A DNA stretch of 47,196 nt from Candidatus Melainabacteria bacterium. Lineage in GTDB: Bacteria; Vulcanimicrobiota; JABDET01. Shown here piece after piece: positions 36,175-43,664 of this stretch. The notes beneath the pieces were generated by a model. The model had not been told where the DNA came from. It was given only the letters and a program-made list of their open reading frames with translations, and did not search any database. Position numbers and translations under genes: made by a program. The stretch spans positions 1 through 47,196 of the forward strand of contig JABDET010000004.1 in the NCBI GenBank assembly GCA_013286945.1, written 5' to 3'. How positions within the stretch are numbered: the stretch's first letter is position 1; each line of letters starts with the position of its first letter.

Positions 36175-38102
36175 TGCCCTCCAGAATTAAGGATCAGAAG
36201 AATAATCACAAGCGATGAAAAGATAACAAAGAGGTATTGCTGCACAAGGCCTGTTTGTGCGCCACGCAAGACTTGTCCCAACCATCCGGTGAAATTGCCA
36301 ACCATGCGGACCAGCGCGTCCACGAGGTTAGCATCAACCCATGACATAATTCCAGAAAGCCTGTAGACCAAGACTTGCAAAACGAAGTTCCAGAAATCGT
36401 CCAGGTACCACTTTCGAATGCACAGGTGATGAAAGGTCTTAACCACAGGGATCTCCATGAGTGACGCATAGCGAAGCCCCTGGCCATACAAAACCCAAGC
36501 CGTTCCAAGCCCAAGAAAAAAGACCGTGGCGCCTATTCCCATCCCAAACCAATCGACACCATGCTCCGCGATTGGATAAAGCGCGCGGTAAGGCTCAAAA
36601 AAGCCTTCGATCCAACTGTGCCCCGGCCATCCAAACCATCCGCCAACCAAGGCAAAAAGAGCCAAGGCCATCAAAGGAGCGGTCATGGTCAAAGGGGATT
36701 CATGCGCATGCTCCTCCCTCTTCTCCTTCCCAAGAAAAGTCAGAAAGAGAAGTCGAAACATGTAAGCACTGGTTAGGAAGGCGGTGAAGATCGCCATTCC
36801 CCACAGGATCAAATGGGACGGAGTATTGATCGCATGAAAGACCGCACTTAAGATTTCATCCTTGCTAAAAAATCCCGCGAAAAGCGGGCAGCCGGTAATG
36901 GCGAGAGTCGCGATCAAAAACGTCATGTACGTGTAAGGCATCTTCTTCGATAATCCACCATAATGATGCATGTCAAACGGATTTTCTTTGTCATGGAACG
37001 GATGCGAAACCGATCCAGCACCAAGAAATAATAAAGCCTTAAAAAACGCGTGCGTGAGCAAGTGGAAGATGGCAGCCACGAAACCGATCGATCCCATACC
37101 GAGACTCAGCATCATGTATCCAAGCTGACTGATGGTGGAATACGCCAAGGAGCGTTTGCTGTCCCATTGAACAATGGCCATGGTTGCGGCAAGAAGCGCC
37201 GTGAAGCCCCCTATCCAGGCTACGGTTAGCAATGCCTCCGGCGATTGGATGAACAAGAAATAACTCCTCGCCACCAAATAAACGCCAGCGGCTACCATGG
37301 TGGCGGCATGAATCAGAGCACTCACAGGGGTGGGTCCCTCCATCGCATCAGGCAACCAAACGTGAAGGGGAAATTGAGCACTCTTCCCCACCGCACCACA
37401 AAAAATGAGAAGCGGAACCCCCCAACTCATCCAACCAAGCAAGTGAGAATGAAGATCCATTTTTGACAGCTCAACATAATTCAATGATCCCACAGCCCAA
37501 TAAAGGATAACAATCCCTATAAGAAAGCCGATATCCCCAGTTCGCGTGACCACAAAAGCCTTGATGGCCGCACGTGCAGCGGAAGGTTTTTTGTACCAGA
37601 AACCGATCAAGAGATAACTGCAAAGCCCCACCAATTCCCATCCTACAAAAGTTAAAAGAAAATTGTTTGAAAAGATAAGCAACAGCATCGCCGATGCAAA
37701 AAGAGAGAGAAACGAGAAAAACATCGAAAATCCCGGATCCTTAGCCATATAGCCCACCGAGTAAATCATGATAAGGGTCGATATCAAAGTCACCATGACC
37801 GCAAGAATCGTCGAGAGGGGATCGATCAAAACTCCAACTTCCAAGTGAAGGGGTGGAAAACCACCAATCCCAGGCAAATCAATCCACGGGCGTGAATACT
37901 CAAGAGGCCCCGTGTAAACCTGATGGCCAACGGCGTGCATCAGTGAAACAAAAATGGAGAACGCTAACAAGAATGAGAGGGTATTCAATCCTATCGAAAT
38001 GCCCGCGCTGATCTTGGAACCCTTAAAATGTCGCGCAACAAAAACAATGATGAGAAAAGCAACAAGCGGAAAAAGTGGAACTAGAAAGACCCATTCAAAC
38101 AA
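36153..38102 (-). CDS. nuoL: NADH-quinone oxidoreductase subunit L
   Basis: The distal antiporter-like subunit of complex I with the long lateral helix at its C-terminus. It is 649 residues. It has GVLIDPLSTILAVMVTLIST, FVGWELVGLCSYLLIGFW with the key Glu, GAVGKSAQFPLHVWLPDAM, GPTPVSALIHAATMVAAGVY and AYSTISQLGYM. It follows nuoK by 6 bp. Confidence 0.96.
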   Translation of the reverse strand: MFEWVFLVPLFPLVAFLIIVFVARHFKGSKISAGISIGLNTLSFLLAFSIFVSLMHAVGHQVYTGPLEYSRPWIDLPGIGGFPPLHLEVGVLIDPLSTILAVMVTLISTLIMIYSVGYMAKDPGFSMFFSFLSLFASAMLLLIFSNNFLLTFVGWELVGLCSYLLIGFWYKKPSAARAAIKAFVVTRTGDIGFLIGIVILYWAVGSLNYVELSKMDLHSHLLGWMSWGVPLLIFCGAVGKSAQFPLHVWLPDAMEGPTPVSALIHAATMVAAGVYLVARSYFLFIQSPEALLTVAWIGGFTALLAATMAIVQWDSKRSLAYSTISQLGYMMLSLGMGSIGFVAAIFHLLTHAFFKALLFLGAGSVSHPFHDKENPFDMHHYGGLSKKMPYTYMTFLIATLAITGCPLFAGFFSKDEILSAVFHAINTPSHLILWGMAIFTAFLTSAYMFRLLFLTFLGKEKREEHAHESPLTMTAPLMALALFALVGGWFGWPGHSWIEGFFEPYRALYPIAEHGVDWFGMGIGATVFFLGLGTAWVLYGQGLRYASLMEIPVVKTFHHLCIRKWYLDDFWNFVLQVLVYRLSGIMSWVDANLVDALVRMVGNFTGWLGQVLRGAQTGLVQQYLFVIFSSLVIILLILNSGGHWWIVKP

Positions 38103-38108
38103 TTTTCA

Positions 38109-38420
38109 TTATCCTCTCAATTGGTTCGCTTCATCCAGATTCACGGTATTCGAACTTCGATACAAAGAAAGCACAATCGCTAAACCCACGGTGACCTCTG
38201 CTGCCGCAATGGCAATGACAAAAAGCGGGAAGGCCTGTCCCGCAAGAAACGCCACATCCCTAAAGCGATACGAAAGGGCCACAAAATTGATGTTGGCTGC
38301 ATTAAACATGAGCTCAACACTCATTAAAACCGAAATCCCATTTTTTCGCGTCATCGCGCCGTAGAGACCAATGACAAAAAGAAGCGCTGAAAGGATCACA
38401 TAATGGACGACTCCAATCAT
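38109..38420 (-). CDS. nuoK: NADH-quinone oxidoreductase subunit K
   Basis: A small three-helix subunit of the complex I membrane arm, 103 residues from ATG 38420. It has GLYGAMTRKNGISVLMSVELMFNA cut to its core VELMFNAANINFV with the essential Glu, and FVIAIAAAEVTVGLAI with the second conserved Glu. Its ATG overlaps the nuoJ stop as ATGA. Confidence 0.95.
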   Translation of the reverse strand: MIGVVHYVILSALLFVIGLYGAMTRKNGISVLMSVELMFNAANINFVALSYRFRDVAFLAGQAFPLFVIAIAAAEVTVGLAIVLSLYRSSNTVNLDEANQLRG

Positions 38421-38911
38421 GCTTCTTCGCTCTCTTTCCCAAGAGCCATGGCGCCGATCAAGGCCACAAGAAGGACTACAGAAATGATTTCGAAGGGAAG
38501 GACATACACTTGCATCAAAACTGAACCAATGGCTTGGAGGAGATTCTCCCAAACCGTCTTGATCGGAGAATCAGGGAGCGTCAAGGCGCTTCGTATCATC
38601 AGAAACGCCATCATGGCCGAAACTGGAATTCCGATAAGCCAAAGCGAATTGTGAGTTCGAGAGGTGAGAGACCAAGACCGCTGCGTCATCATGATTCCAA
38701 ACAGTATGAGAACAGCAATGGCGCCAGAGTAGATCAAGAGCTGAGTTGCAGCAAGGAAATAATTGTGAAGGCTTACGTAAATCCCCGCCACCCCCAAAAA
38801 AGTACCAATCAAACAAAGCCCGGAATGAAAAATGTTTCGTACCGTCACCACCAAAAGAGCAAATCCAACAATAAGTGTAGCCAGCACATAAAAAACGAAC
38901 GGGTGGATCAT
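38417..38911 (-). CDS. nuoJ: NADH-quinone oxidoreductase subunit J
   Basis: A five-helix membrane subunit of complex I, 164 residues from ATG 38911. It has HSGLCLIGTFLGVAGIYVSL and the conserved LIYSGAIAVLILFGIMM. A longer in-frame ORF to 39022 lacks a binding site and would run through the promoter boxes. This is the first gene of the nuoJKLMN block. nuoA-I are absent from the window, so complex I genes are split in this genome. Confidence 0.93.
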   Translation of the reverse strand: MIHPFVFYVLATLIVGFALLVVTVRNIFHSGLCLIGTFLGVAGIYVSLHNYFLAATQLLIYSGAIAVLILFGIMMTQRSWSLTSRTHNSLWLIGIPVSAMMAFLMIRSALTLPDSPIKTVWENLLQAIGSVLMQVYVLPFEIISVVLLVALIGAMALGKESEEA

Positions 38912-38958
38912 TCTCTCACTAATTCCTCCGAAGCCAAATCGGTATTCTTGATTTTGGC

Positions 38959-39016
38959 GATTTACCCTTTTGGGCAAAGTTAACAAAATGTTCATCAGGA
39001 TTAACATTTTGTTCAT
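38959..39016 (-). promoter_or_regulatory. nuoJ promoter and shared box array
   Basis: Four units, GTTAAC (38979), GTTCAT (38990), ATTAAC (39000) and GTTCAT (39011) on the plus strand, lie 11, 10 and 11 bp apart, and their complements face nuoJ. On the minus strand TTGTTA (38986-38981) and TAAATC (38964-38959) with a 16-bp spacer form a possible nuoJ promoter overlapping the outermost unit. A bound protein could repress nuoJ or activate the plus-strand transcript. Confidence 0.5.
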
Positions 39017-39055
39017 GGACAATTGGACAAGCGCATGTTACTCTTGAGGTAGGAT
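39000..39055 (+). promoter_or_regulatory. Box-containing promoter (site F)
   Basis: ATTAAC (39000-39005) and GTTCAT (39011-39016) are 11 bp apart, and TAGGAT at 39050-39055 is 50 bp from the first unit. The -35 (TTGGAC near 39023) is badly spaced, so activation would be needed. Confidence 0.45.
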
Positions 39056-39061
39056 AAGTCA

Positions 39062-39141
39062 CAACAAACACTTATCCCCTAACTTAGCTCCATACCCCCT
39101 CCGAAGGCTCTGTCGGACCCACCGACAGAGCCACTTTTATT
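39062..39141 (+). ncRNA. Candidate small RNA with C-rich single-stranded region
   Basis: The predicted transcript from site F to the terminator at 39106-39141 is about 80 nt, with no ORF. Its first half is A/C-rich and carries CCCCTAAC, CTCC and CCCCCTCC, motifs that could pair with Shine-Dalgarno sequences. The second half is a perfect 11-bp terminator stem. No known RNA family was recognised. Confidence 0.4.
39106..39141 (+). terminator. Intrinsic terminator
   Basis: GGCTCTGTCGG (39106-39116) pairs perfectly with CCGACAGAGCC (39122-39132), followed by ACTTTTATT. The T-tract is on the plus strand side only. Confidence 0.7.
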
Positions 39142-39170
39142 ACAGCCCTGCGCGCTCCGCTTGTCTCTTT

Positions 39171-39341
39171 CAGAAATTCATGTCTCACTGTGTTTACCTA
39201 CGGCGATGGTACCCCATACCGTCGGGTTCCAAGGGACGAATGAACGGGCCACATGAATTCATTTGCGTTCATAGGTCCCTTGGAACCCCTCGGTATGATC
39301 CATCGCCGTAGGGACAGCAGTATGAATGACATGAATTTCTG
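39171..39341. repeat. Long segmented inverted repeat (171 bp)
   Basis: Four perfect arm pairs nest around one centre: 39171-39184/39328-39341, 39197-39209/39300-39312, 39215-39221/39291-39297 and 39224-39237/39275-39288. A short palindrome, ATGAATTCAT (39253-39262), lies in the loop. It can form a cruciform or a long RNA hairpin. There are no coding signals. It is similar in design, but not in sequence, to the element at 924-1080. Confidence 0.8.
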
Positions 39342-39397
39342 AAAAAGCAGGTGGGTGCGCAGGGCCATGGGGCTGGAGGGTTGAGGTATTTAGAGGT

Positions 39398-39443
39398 AAA
39401 ACAATTCAAATCGACTACAAGAGATCGATTTGAATTGTTTTTT
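39398..39443 (+). terminator. Strong terminator-like hairpin
   Basis: AAAACAATTCAAATCGA (39398-39414) pairs perfectly over 17 bp with 39425-39441, with a T-tract inside and after the 3' arm. It works on the plus strand and insulates the 39478 promoter. On the minus strand the A-run/T-run symmetry could also act. Confidence 0.75.
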
Positions 39444-39477
39444 CGATACGTGATTACCCTACCTGTGTTGACGAAAT

Positions 39478-39532
39478 GTTCACCAATCGATAACAATTAT
39501 GGCTTGATCCAGGCCCAACCTTCGGCTATACT
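39478..39532 (+). promoter_or_regulatory. Box-containing promoter (site G)
   Basis: GTTCAC (39478-39483) and GATAAC (39489-39494) are 11 bp apart. TTGATC (39504-39509) and TATACT (39527-39532) have a 17-bp spacer. The first unit to -10 distance is 49 bp and to -35 is 26 bp, the same as sites D and L. Confidence 0.75.
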
Positions 39533-39555
39533 TGAGAACAAGGAGGTGTGATTCT

Positions 39556-40026
39556 TTGACCACTAACCCAGCAATTCAGCACGGTCTCATCTATGAAAGA
39601 ATCCCAGCGCATCGACATCCGAACGGAGGAGGATGGGTTGCTGATGAAGGACCACAGATTGAAGACACCGTTTTCATCGACGGGTTCGCGAAAGTTATTG
39701 GAAATGTAAAGGCAAGTGGTAAAGTGGAAATCACGGGTACTAGTGTCATTCGAGGTGAGTCACCGGGGAGTGTTACCTTGCAAGACAGTGCATGTATCCA
39801 AGATTCTGACATTAACAGCACCCTTTGCGACATATTTATCGGAGGAAGCGCATCCATCGAAAATAGTTTGATCTCCGGCAATGTCCGTGCCAGTGGTCAT
39901 GTAAGAATAGTTAATTCAAAAATTGAGGGGGGTACCTACGATGGAGATGGGCACTGGAGCGCTGGGCGTCAAATGATTCTTAAGTTCAAGAATCCGATTA
40001 AACCAAAAACCAACCGGAACGGCTAG
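39556..40026 (+). CDS. Left-handed beta-helix (hexapeptide-repeat) protein, unknown
   Basis: A 156-residue protein from TTG 39556, which sits 7 nt after AGGAGGTG. The longer in-frame TTG 39532 lies inside the -10 box. Residues 30-140 show hexapeptide-like repeats of the left-handed beta-helix type (VFIDGFAKVIGNVKASGKVE, then VTLQDSACIQDSDI, IFIGGSASIENSLISGN, VRASGHVRIVNSKIEGG). A Gly-Asp-Gly-His-Trp motif and a basic tail follow. It has no acyltransferase active-site His pattern that I can see, so a structural or adaptor role is as likely as an enzyme. Confidence 0.7.
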   Translation: MTTNPAIQHGLIYERIPAHRHPNGGGWVADEGPQIEDTVFIDGFAKVIGNVKASGKVEITGTSVIRGESPGSVTLQDSACIQDSDINSTLCDIFIGGSASIENSLISGNVRASGHVRIVNSKIEGGTYDGDGHWSAGRQMILKFKNPIKPKTNRNG

Positions 40027-40055
40027 CACTTGTCCTGAAAAATTGGTCAATTCTT

Positions 40056-41270
40056 CTACCGGGAGACGGAGGATTCGGTCATGCCGGGATGGCCGGGAAG
40101 CTTGCAGCGAAGCTCTTTGTCATGCCGAAATTCAAGCGCGTACTCTGCTTGGATTAGCTTGTGAATCTCCGCGGTTCCCTCGTAGATGACTTCACCCTTA
40201 GCATTTCGCAGGAATCGGCCTACCGGATACTCGTCTGAATAGCCATAAGCCCCGTGGATCTCAATCGCGTCATTGGCTGCATCGAACGCAGAAGTCGTTC
40301 CAATCCACTTGGCAAGTGATGTTTCGCGTGTATTTCGGAGCCCCTTGTTTTTGAGCCATCCAGCTCGCAGCCATAGAAGCTTTGCAGAATCGTAGTTGGC
40401 CACCATCTTCGCGATCATTTCTTGAACCAACTGATACTCCGCGATTGGTTTCCCAAAAGTTTTTCTTTGTTTGGCGTACTTCATGCTTGCATCTAAGCTT
40501 GCACGAATCAATCCCGTTGAACCTGCCGCTACCGTGTACCTCCCATTATCAAGGCAGCTCATCGCAATCTTAAAGCCTTCCCCTTCTTCGCCCAACAAAT
40601 GCTCTTTCGAGACTTTCACGTCTTGCATGACAATGCCACCCACATTTCCAGCCCGTATCCCAAACTTGTTGTGAATGGAAAACGTAGAAAGCCCTTGCAT
40701 TCCTCGTTCCAAGATAAACGCGCTCATCCCCTCATGCTTCTTCTCTTTGTTGGTGTAGGCAAACACCAACAACGTGTCAGCATAATCGGCCCCTGAAATC
40801 CAAATCTTCTGTCCATTCAAGATGTAGTTTGCGCCATCTTTTTTCGCATAAGTTTTCATGCCGGAAACATCACTCCCAGCATCCGGTTCGGTCAATCCAA
40901 AAACACCAAACTTTTCTCCTTTAGCCATCGGCTTTAAAAAGCGCTGTTTTTGTTCTTCCGTGCCCCACTGGTAAATACCACAGCCATTGAGCCCCACGTG
41001 AACGCTCATGACAGTGCGTAAGGCGGTGTCGACATACTCGAGTTCCTCACAAGCTAACCCAAGGCTGATGTAATCCATCCCAGCGCCACCATATTTTTCA
41101 GGAAAACAAATCCCCGTAACCCCAAGTTTAGCAAGCTTTGGGAAGGTTTCTGGATCATAATGACCTTTGATGTCATCTTCAGGAATTCGCGGTGCAAATT
41201 CTTTTGCCGAAAACTTCCGCACATTTTCCGCCAACCATTTTTGCTCTTCGGTTAACTCAAAATCAATCAT
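40056..41270 (-). CDS. Acyl-CoA dehydrogenase
   Basis: A FAD-dependent acyl-CoA dehydrogenase that passes electrons to ETF, 404 residues. It has FGLTEPDAGSDVSGM near residue 123, WISGADYADTLLVF, YAKQRKTFGKPIAEYQLVQ and IEIHGAYGYSDEYPVGRFLRNAK cut at YGYSDEYPVGRFLRNAK. The catalytic Glu is in EVIYEGTAEIHK near 368, the position used by short-chain enzymes. Substrate chain length cannot be fixed. It overlaps the LeuA-like gene by 8 bp, so the two work in one operon. Confidence 0.93.
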   Translation of the reverse strand: MIDFELTEEQKWLAENVRKFSAKEFAPRIPEDDIKGHYDPETFPKLAKLGVTGICFPEKYGGAGMDYISLGLACEELEYVDTALRTVMSVHVGLNGCGIYQWGTEEQKQRFLKPMAKGEKFGVFGLTEPDAGSDVSGMKTYAKKDGANYILNGQKIWISGADYADTLLVFAYTNKEKKHEGMSAFILERGMQGLSTFSIHNKFGIRAGNVGGIVMQDVKVSKEHLLGEEGEGFKIAMSCLDNGRYTVAAGSTGLIRASLDASMKYAKQRKTFGKPIAEYQLVQEMIAKMVANYDSAKLLWLRAGWLKNKGLRNTRETSLAKWIGTTSAFDAANDAIEIHGAYGYSDEYPVGRFLRNAKGEVIYEGTAEIHKLIQAEYALEFRHDKELRCKLPGHPGMTESSVSR

Positions 41271-42501
41271 GCTTCCCTCCTGCTAATTTCGCTGATCGAA
41301 CAACCTCAAGAATTTCATTTTCGCTGAGAATTGTTTCTGAATTCTTTGCCTTTCTAAGAATCAAGTCAATGACCTCTTTGTCAATCGGGAGCTTTCGCTT
41401 TTCTAGCCAGTAAATGACATTGGATTGTCCACTCATCGGGCCAATTTCTATTCGCTGCTCCAATCCAAAAAGCCCGGCGGGAACACCCGAATAAATCCGA
41501 TCCGCCAACCAGGCTTCACCCTTTTTTTCAGCCTTGATGATCGCGGCGGCATGAACTCCGGTGGCGGTTCGAAAAGCATCGGCTCCAAATACAGGGTAAT
41601 TTTTCGGAATCGGAACACTACACGCCTTGGAAACCAGAGCCACATAATCGGGAAGCCTCGTGAGATCTTGATTGAGATATCCAAGAAGTTTGAGGTTGAC
41701 AAGAAGGAGATCGATCGGGGTGTTCCCTACCCTTTCTCCGATCCCCAATCCCGCGCCATGAACGCGATCCACTCCAGCCTCAAGCGCTACCAAGGTGTTG
41801 GCCATCGCGAGATCACGGTCACGATGTCCGTGCCAGTCAATCATCACCGGCAAACCGGTCTCGTGCACCACTTTGCGAACGAAGTGGACCAGATTCTTAA
41901 CCCCTTCGGGGGTTGAGTGTCCCACCGTATCCGAAATGCAAACGCGGCGCGCTCCACATTCAATGGCTTTCTTATAAAGTGCACTAAGGGTGTCCGGATG
42001 CGAGCGGGTCGTGTCTTCTGTGACGTACATGGTCGGGAGATTGTGTTGGGTCACAAACGAAACGGCTTCCTCGGTATGTTTTAAAAGAATAGCAAGATCC
42101 CAATTTTCCGCATATTGACGGATCGGGCTCGAGCCAAGAAAAGCCGCCACTTCGATCGAAAGACCGGCTTTTTGGCTGATGTCAATCACCGGTTCGATAT
42201 CCGCTTTAACGGTTCGAGCCGCACAATACGGGCGAATATCCAGTTTCTCGCGGACAATTTCCTGAGCCAATCTCAAGGTGTCAGCGTAATGTCGCGGACC
42301 AGCCCCTGGTAGTCCGATATCGGCCACTGGAATTTTCAGCTCGTGCATCAAGTGGAGGAGCTTTAGCTTTTCTTCGATTGTTGGATTCTTGACAGAAGGG
42401 GACTGGAGCCCATCGCGCAAGGTCTCGTCAGCGATTTCAAAAGGGGTTGTTCGGGTGGTCGGTTTTTGTTCAGGATTGTTCCAATCGTACACCAGTTCCA
42501 T
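41263..42501 (-). CDS. LeuA/homocitrate-synthase-family pyruvate carboxyltransferase
   Basis: A TIM-barrel aldolase of the HMGL-like / alpha-isopropylmalate synthase superfamily, 412 residues from ATG 42501 or 429 from ATG 42552. It has the metal site ADETLRDGLQSP near residue 23, IDWHGHRDRDLAMANTLVAL and RVHGAGLGIGERVGNTP. It lacks the LeuA C-terminal regulatory domain. The acceptor could be 2-oxoisovalerate, 2-oxoglutarate, pyruvate or a CoA ester. The partner acyl-CoA dehydrogenase favours a CoA-ester pathway, which is inference. I prefer ATG 42501, because 42552 overlaps the box of the divergent promoter. Confidence 0.85.
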   Translation of the reverse strand: MELVYDWNNPEQKPTTRTTPFEIADETLRDGLQSPSVKNPTIEEKLKLLHLMHELKIPVADIGLPGAGPRHYADTLRLAQEIVREKLDIRPYCAARTVKADIEPVIDISQKAGLSIEVAAFLGSSPIRQYAENWDLAILLKHTEEAVSFVTQHNLPTMYVTEDTTRSHPDTLSALYKKAIECGARRVCISDTVGHSTPEGVKNLVHFVRKVVHETGLPVMIDWHGHRDRDLAMANTLVALEAGVDRVHGAGLGIGERVGNTPIDLLLVNLKLLGYLNQDLTRLPDYVALVSKACSVPIPKNYPVFGADAFRTATGVHAAAIIKAEKKGEAWLADRIYSGVPAGLFGLEQRIEIGPMSGQSNVIYWLEKRKLPIDKEVIDLILRKAKNSETILSENEILEVVRSAKLAGGKHD

Positions 42502-42546
42502 GTTCGCTGGTTTTCGAAGGGTGGCCCAAAAAACCTTTGCCGAAAA

Positions 42547-42613
42547 GTTCATGAATTGTTAACGACTCTTTGGCCCTTCTTCGCTGGACTTCATTTGAAA
42601 TTCATGGTATCGT
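42547..42613 (+). promoter_or_regulatory. Box-containing promoter (site H)
   Basis: GTTCAT (42547-42552) and GTTAAC (42558-42563) are 11 bp apart. TGGACT (42585-42590) and the extended -10 TGGTATCGT with hexamer 42608-42613 have a 17-bp spacer. GTTAAC to -10 is 50 bp. The block GAAAAGTTCATGAATTGTTA closely resembles that at 44942-44961. Confidence 0.65.
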
Positions 42614-42644
42614 TTATGGCAATGTAGTCTATAAGGAGACAACC

Positions 42645-42887
42645 ATGAGCATGAAGCCAATTCAAACAAGCCCTATCACTCTTCCTCGATGGTTTCGGCG
42701 CCTCTCTTCCAATCACGAGCTTGATACTTTCACCAGAAAAGTCTTTGGAAATGATCTCACAACCGTTGGGAACTCGAATGGCTCGCTTCACGGGATAAGA
42801 GAGGACATGATGCAGTTGAAGATTACATCATTGTTTCCACCCTATTATCACCGTACTCGACCTGATTCATTTTTGACTGCCGAATAA
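42645..42887 (+). CDS. Unknown 80-aa protein
   Basis: The protein is short, basic and soluble, beginning MSMKPIQTSPITLPRWFRRL. ATG 42645 is chosen because AAGGAG (42633-42638) lies 6 nt upstream. The longer in-frame ATG at 42570 lies upstream of the -10 box. No Cys, membrane segment or recognised family. It is the first of a run of lineage-specific genes and lies directly upstream of a CxxC-HG family gene, possibly in one transcript. Confidence 0.6.
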   Translation: MSMKPIQTSPITLPRWFRRLSSNHELDTFTRKVFGNDLTTVGNSNGSLHGIREDMMQLKITSLFPPYYHRTRPDSFLTAE

Positions 42888-42949
42888 AAGGTAACAAACG
42901 TTTGGCTGTAGAATGAGCCCTGGCCAAATCAATCAGGAGGCCACTTGCA

Positions 42950-43426
42950 ATGACTAACACTGTTCCAAAAATCTCACAATCCGGAGGGTTGCCTGCCTTC
43001 CCAACGGAGTCTCGACACAATGGCGATTCCGCTCCTGCAGATTCAGCAGGCGTATCGGGTCAAGATTTTACAACGTTGAGTCCCGCTGCTCTTCTAGTAC
43101 AAGAACATCAGCTTTTAGGCAAACAAGGATTAGATTACCATGCAAAAAAGATAGCTACACTTGCTCCCAACACTTCTATCGAAGTGACAAGCAGAGGTGA
43201 AACCGCGTTTTGTCCAGACTGCGCTACAAAGGTACCGTGGGGACCTGCAACGTTCACGAGACGGGAAAATGGTCAAACCACTAGCTCAATGCAGGTCGAT
43301 CTCTACGGGCTTCATCGTCTGGCAACGCATGGAGAGGAAACCTATCTTTCTCTGCACGGCCAAGAAAGAACAAATGATGTCGCCGGACTCCGTGTTGTCC
43401 TCGCGACACCGAACGGAAAAAAATAA
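42950..43426 (+). CDS. CxxC-HG family protein 1, unknown
   Basis: A 158-residue protein with a disordered N-terminal third and a C-terminal domain that has FCPDCATKV (Cys at about 88 and 91) and, 31 residues later, GLHRLATHGEETYLS. The same CxxC plus H-x-LA-x-HG pattern is found in the proteins at 45034 and 45965, so these are paralogues. Two Cys and two His suggest one zinc site. The start ATG 42950 has AGGAGG 10 nt upstream. There is an extended -10 (TGTAGAAT) near 42907-42914 but no clear box pair. The function is unknown. Confidence 0.75.
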   Translation: MTNTVPKISQSGGLPAFPTESRHNGDSAPADSAGVSGQDFTTLSPAALLVQEHQLLGKQGLDYHAKKIATLAPNTSIEVTSRGETAFCPDCATKVPWGPATFTRRENGQTTSSMQVDLYGLHRLATHGEETYLSLHGQERTNDVAGLRVVLATPNGKK

Positions 43427-43445
43427 AAGCGAGGTGCTCAGTTAA

Positions 43446-43646
43446 ATGCTTCGAAGCATACCAAGTGTCAGAATAGAAGAAGCTCCCGAGTCACGGGTAG
43501 CCGCGAGGGCTGAAGCTCCAGAGCTCCGGACCAATGGAGCATTATCATATTCTGATTCAGTCAAGTTGCGTTCCCACGGACGTTCGGGAACGCACCCAAG
43601 CGGCAGACACGGAAGGCTGTTAGAAGAAACCAATCCAGACGAATGA
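43446..43646 (+). CDS. Possible 66-aa protein upstream of metK
   Basis: ATG 43446 follows GAGGTG at 43431-43436 with good spacing. The product is charged, rich in Arg, Glu and Ser, with no hydrophobic core and no recognised family. The ORF ends 18 bp before metK. The region between 43427 and 43664 has no other candidate, and several short inverted repeats lie inside it (for example GAGCTC). It may instead be an untranslated leader of metK. Confidence 0.35.
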   Translation: MLRSIPSVRIEEAPESRVAARAEAPELRTNGALSYSDSVKLRSHGRSGTHPSGRHGRLLEETNPDE

Positions 43647-43664
43647 GTTTGGCAATCTCACCCC

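Noticed and set aside
38912-39022. N-terminal extension of nuoJ
   Set aside because: The extra 37 residues are not seen in the family and run through promoter boxes.
39106-39141. tRNA or rRNA fragment
   Set aside because: The structure is a plain terminator hairpin with no cloverleaf or conserved tRNA loops.
43427-43664. SAM riboswitch before metK
   Set aside because: I looked for the SAM-I/SAM-II conserved elements and could not identify them. An ORF with a binding site occupies the region.
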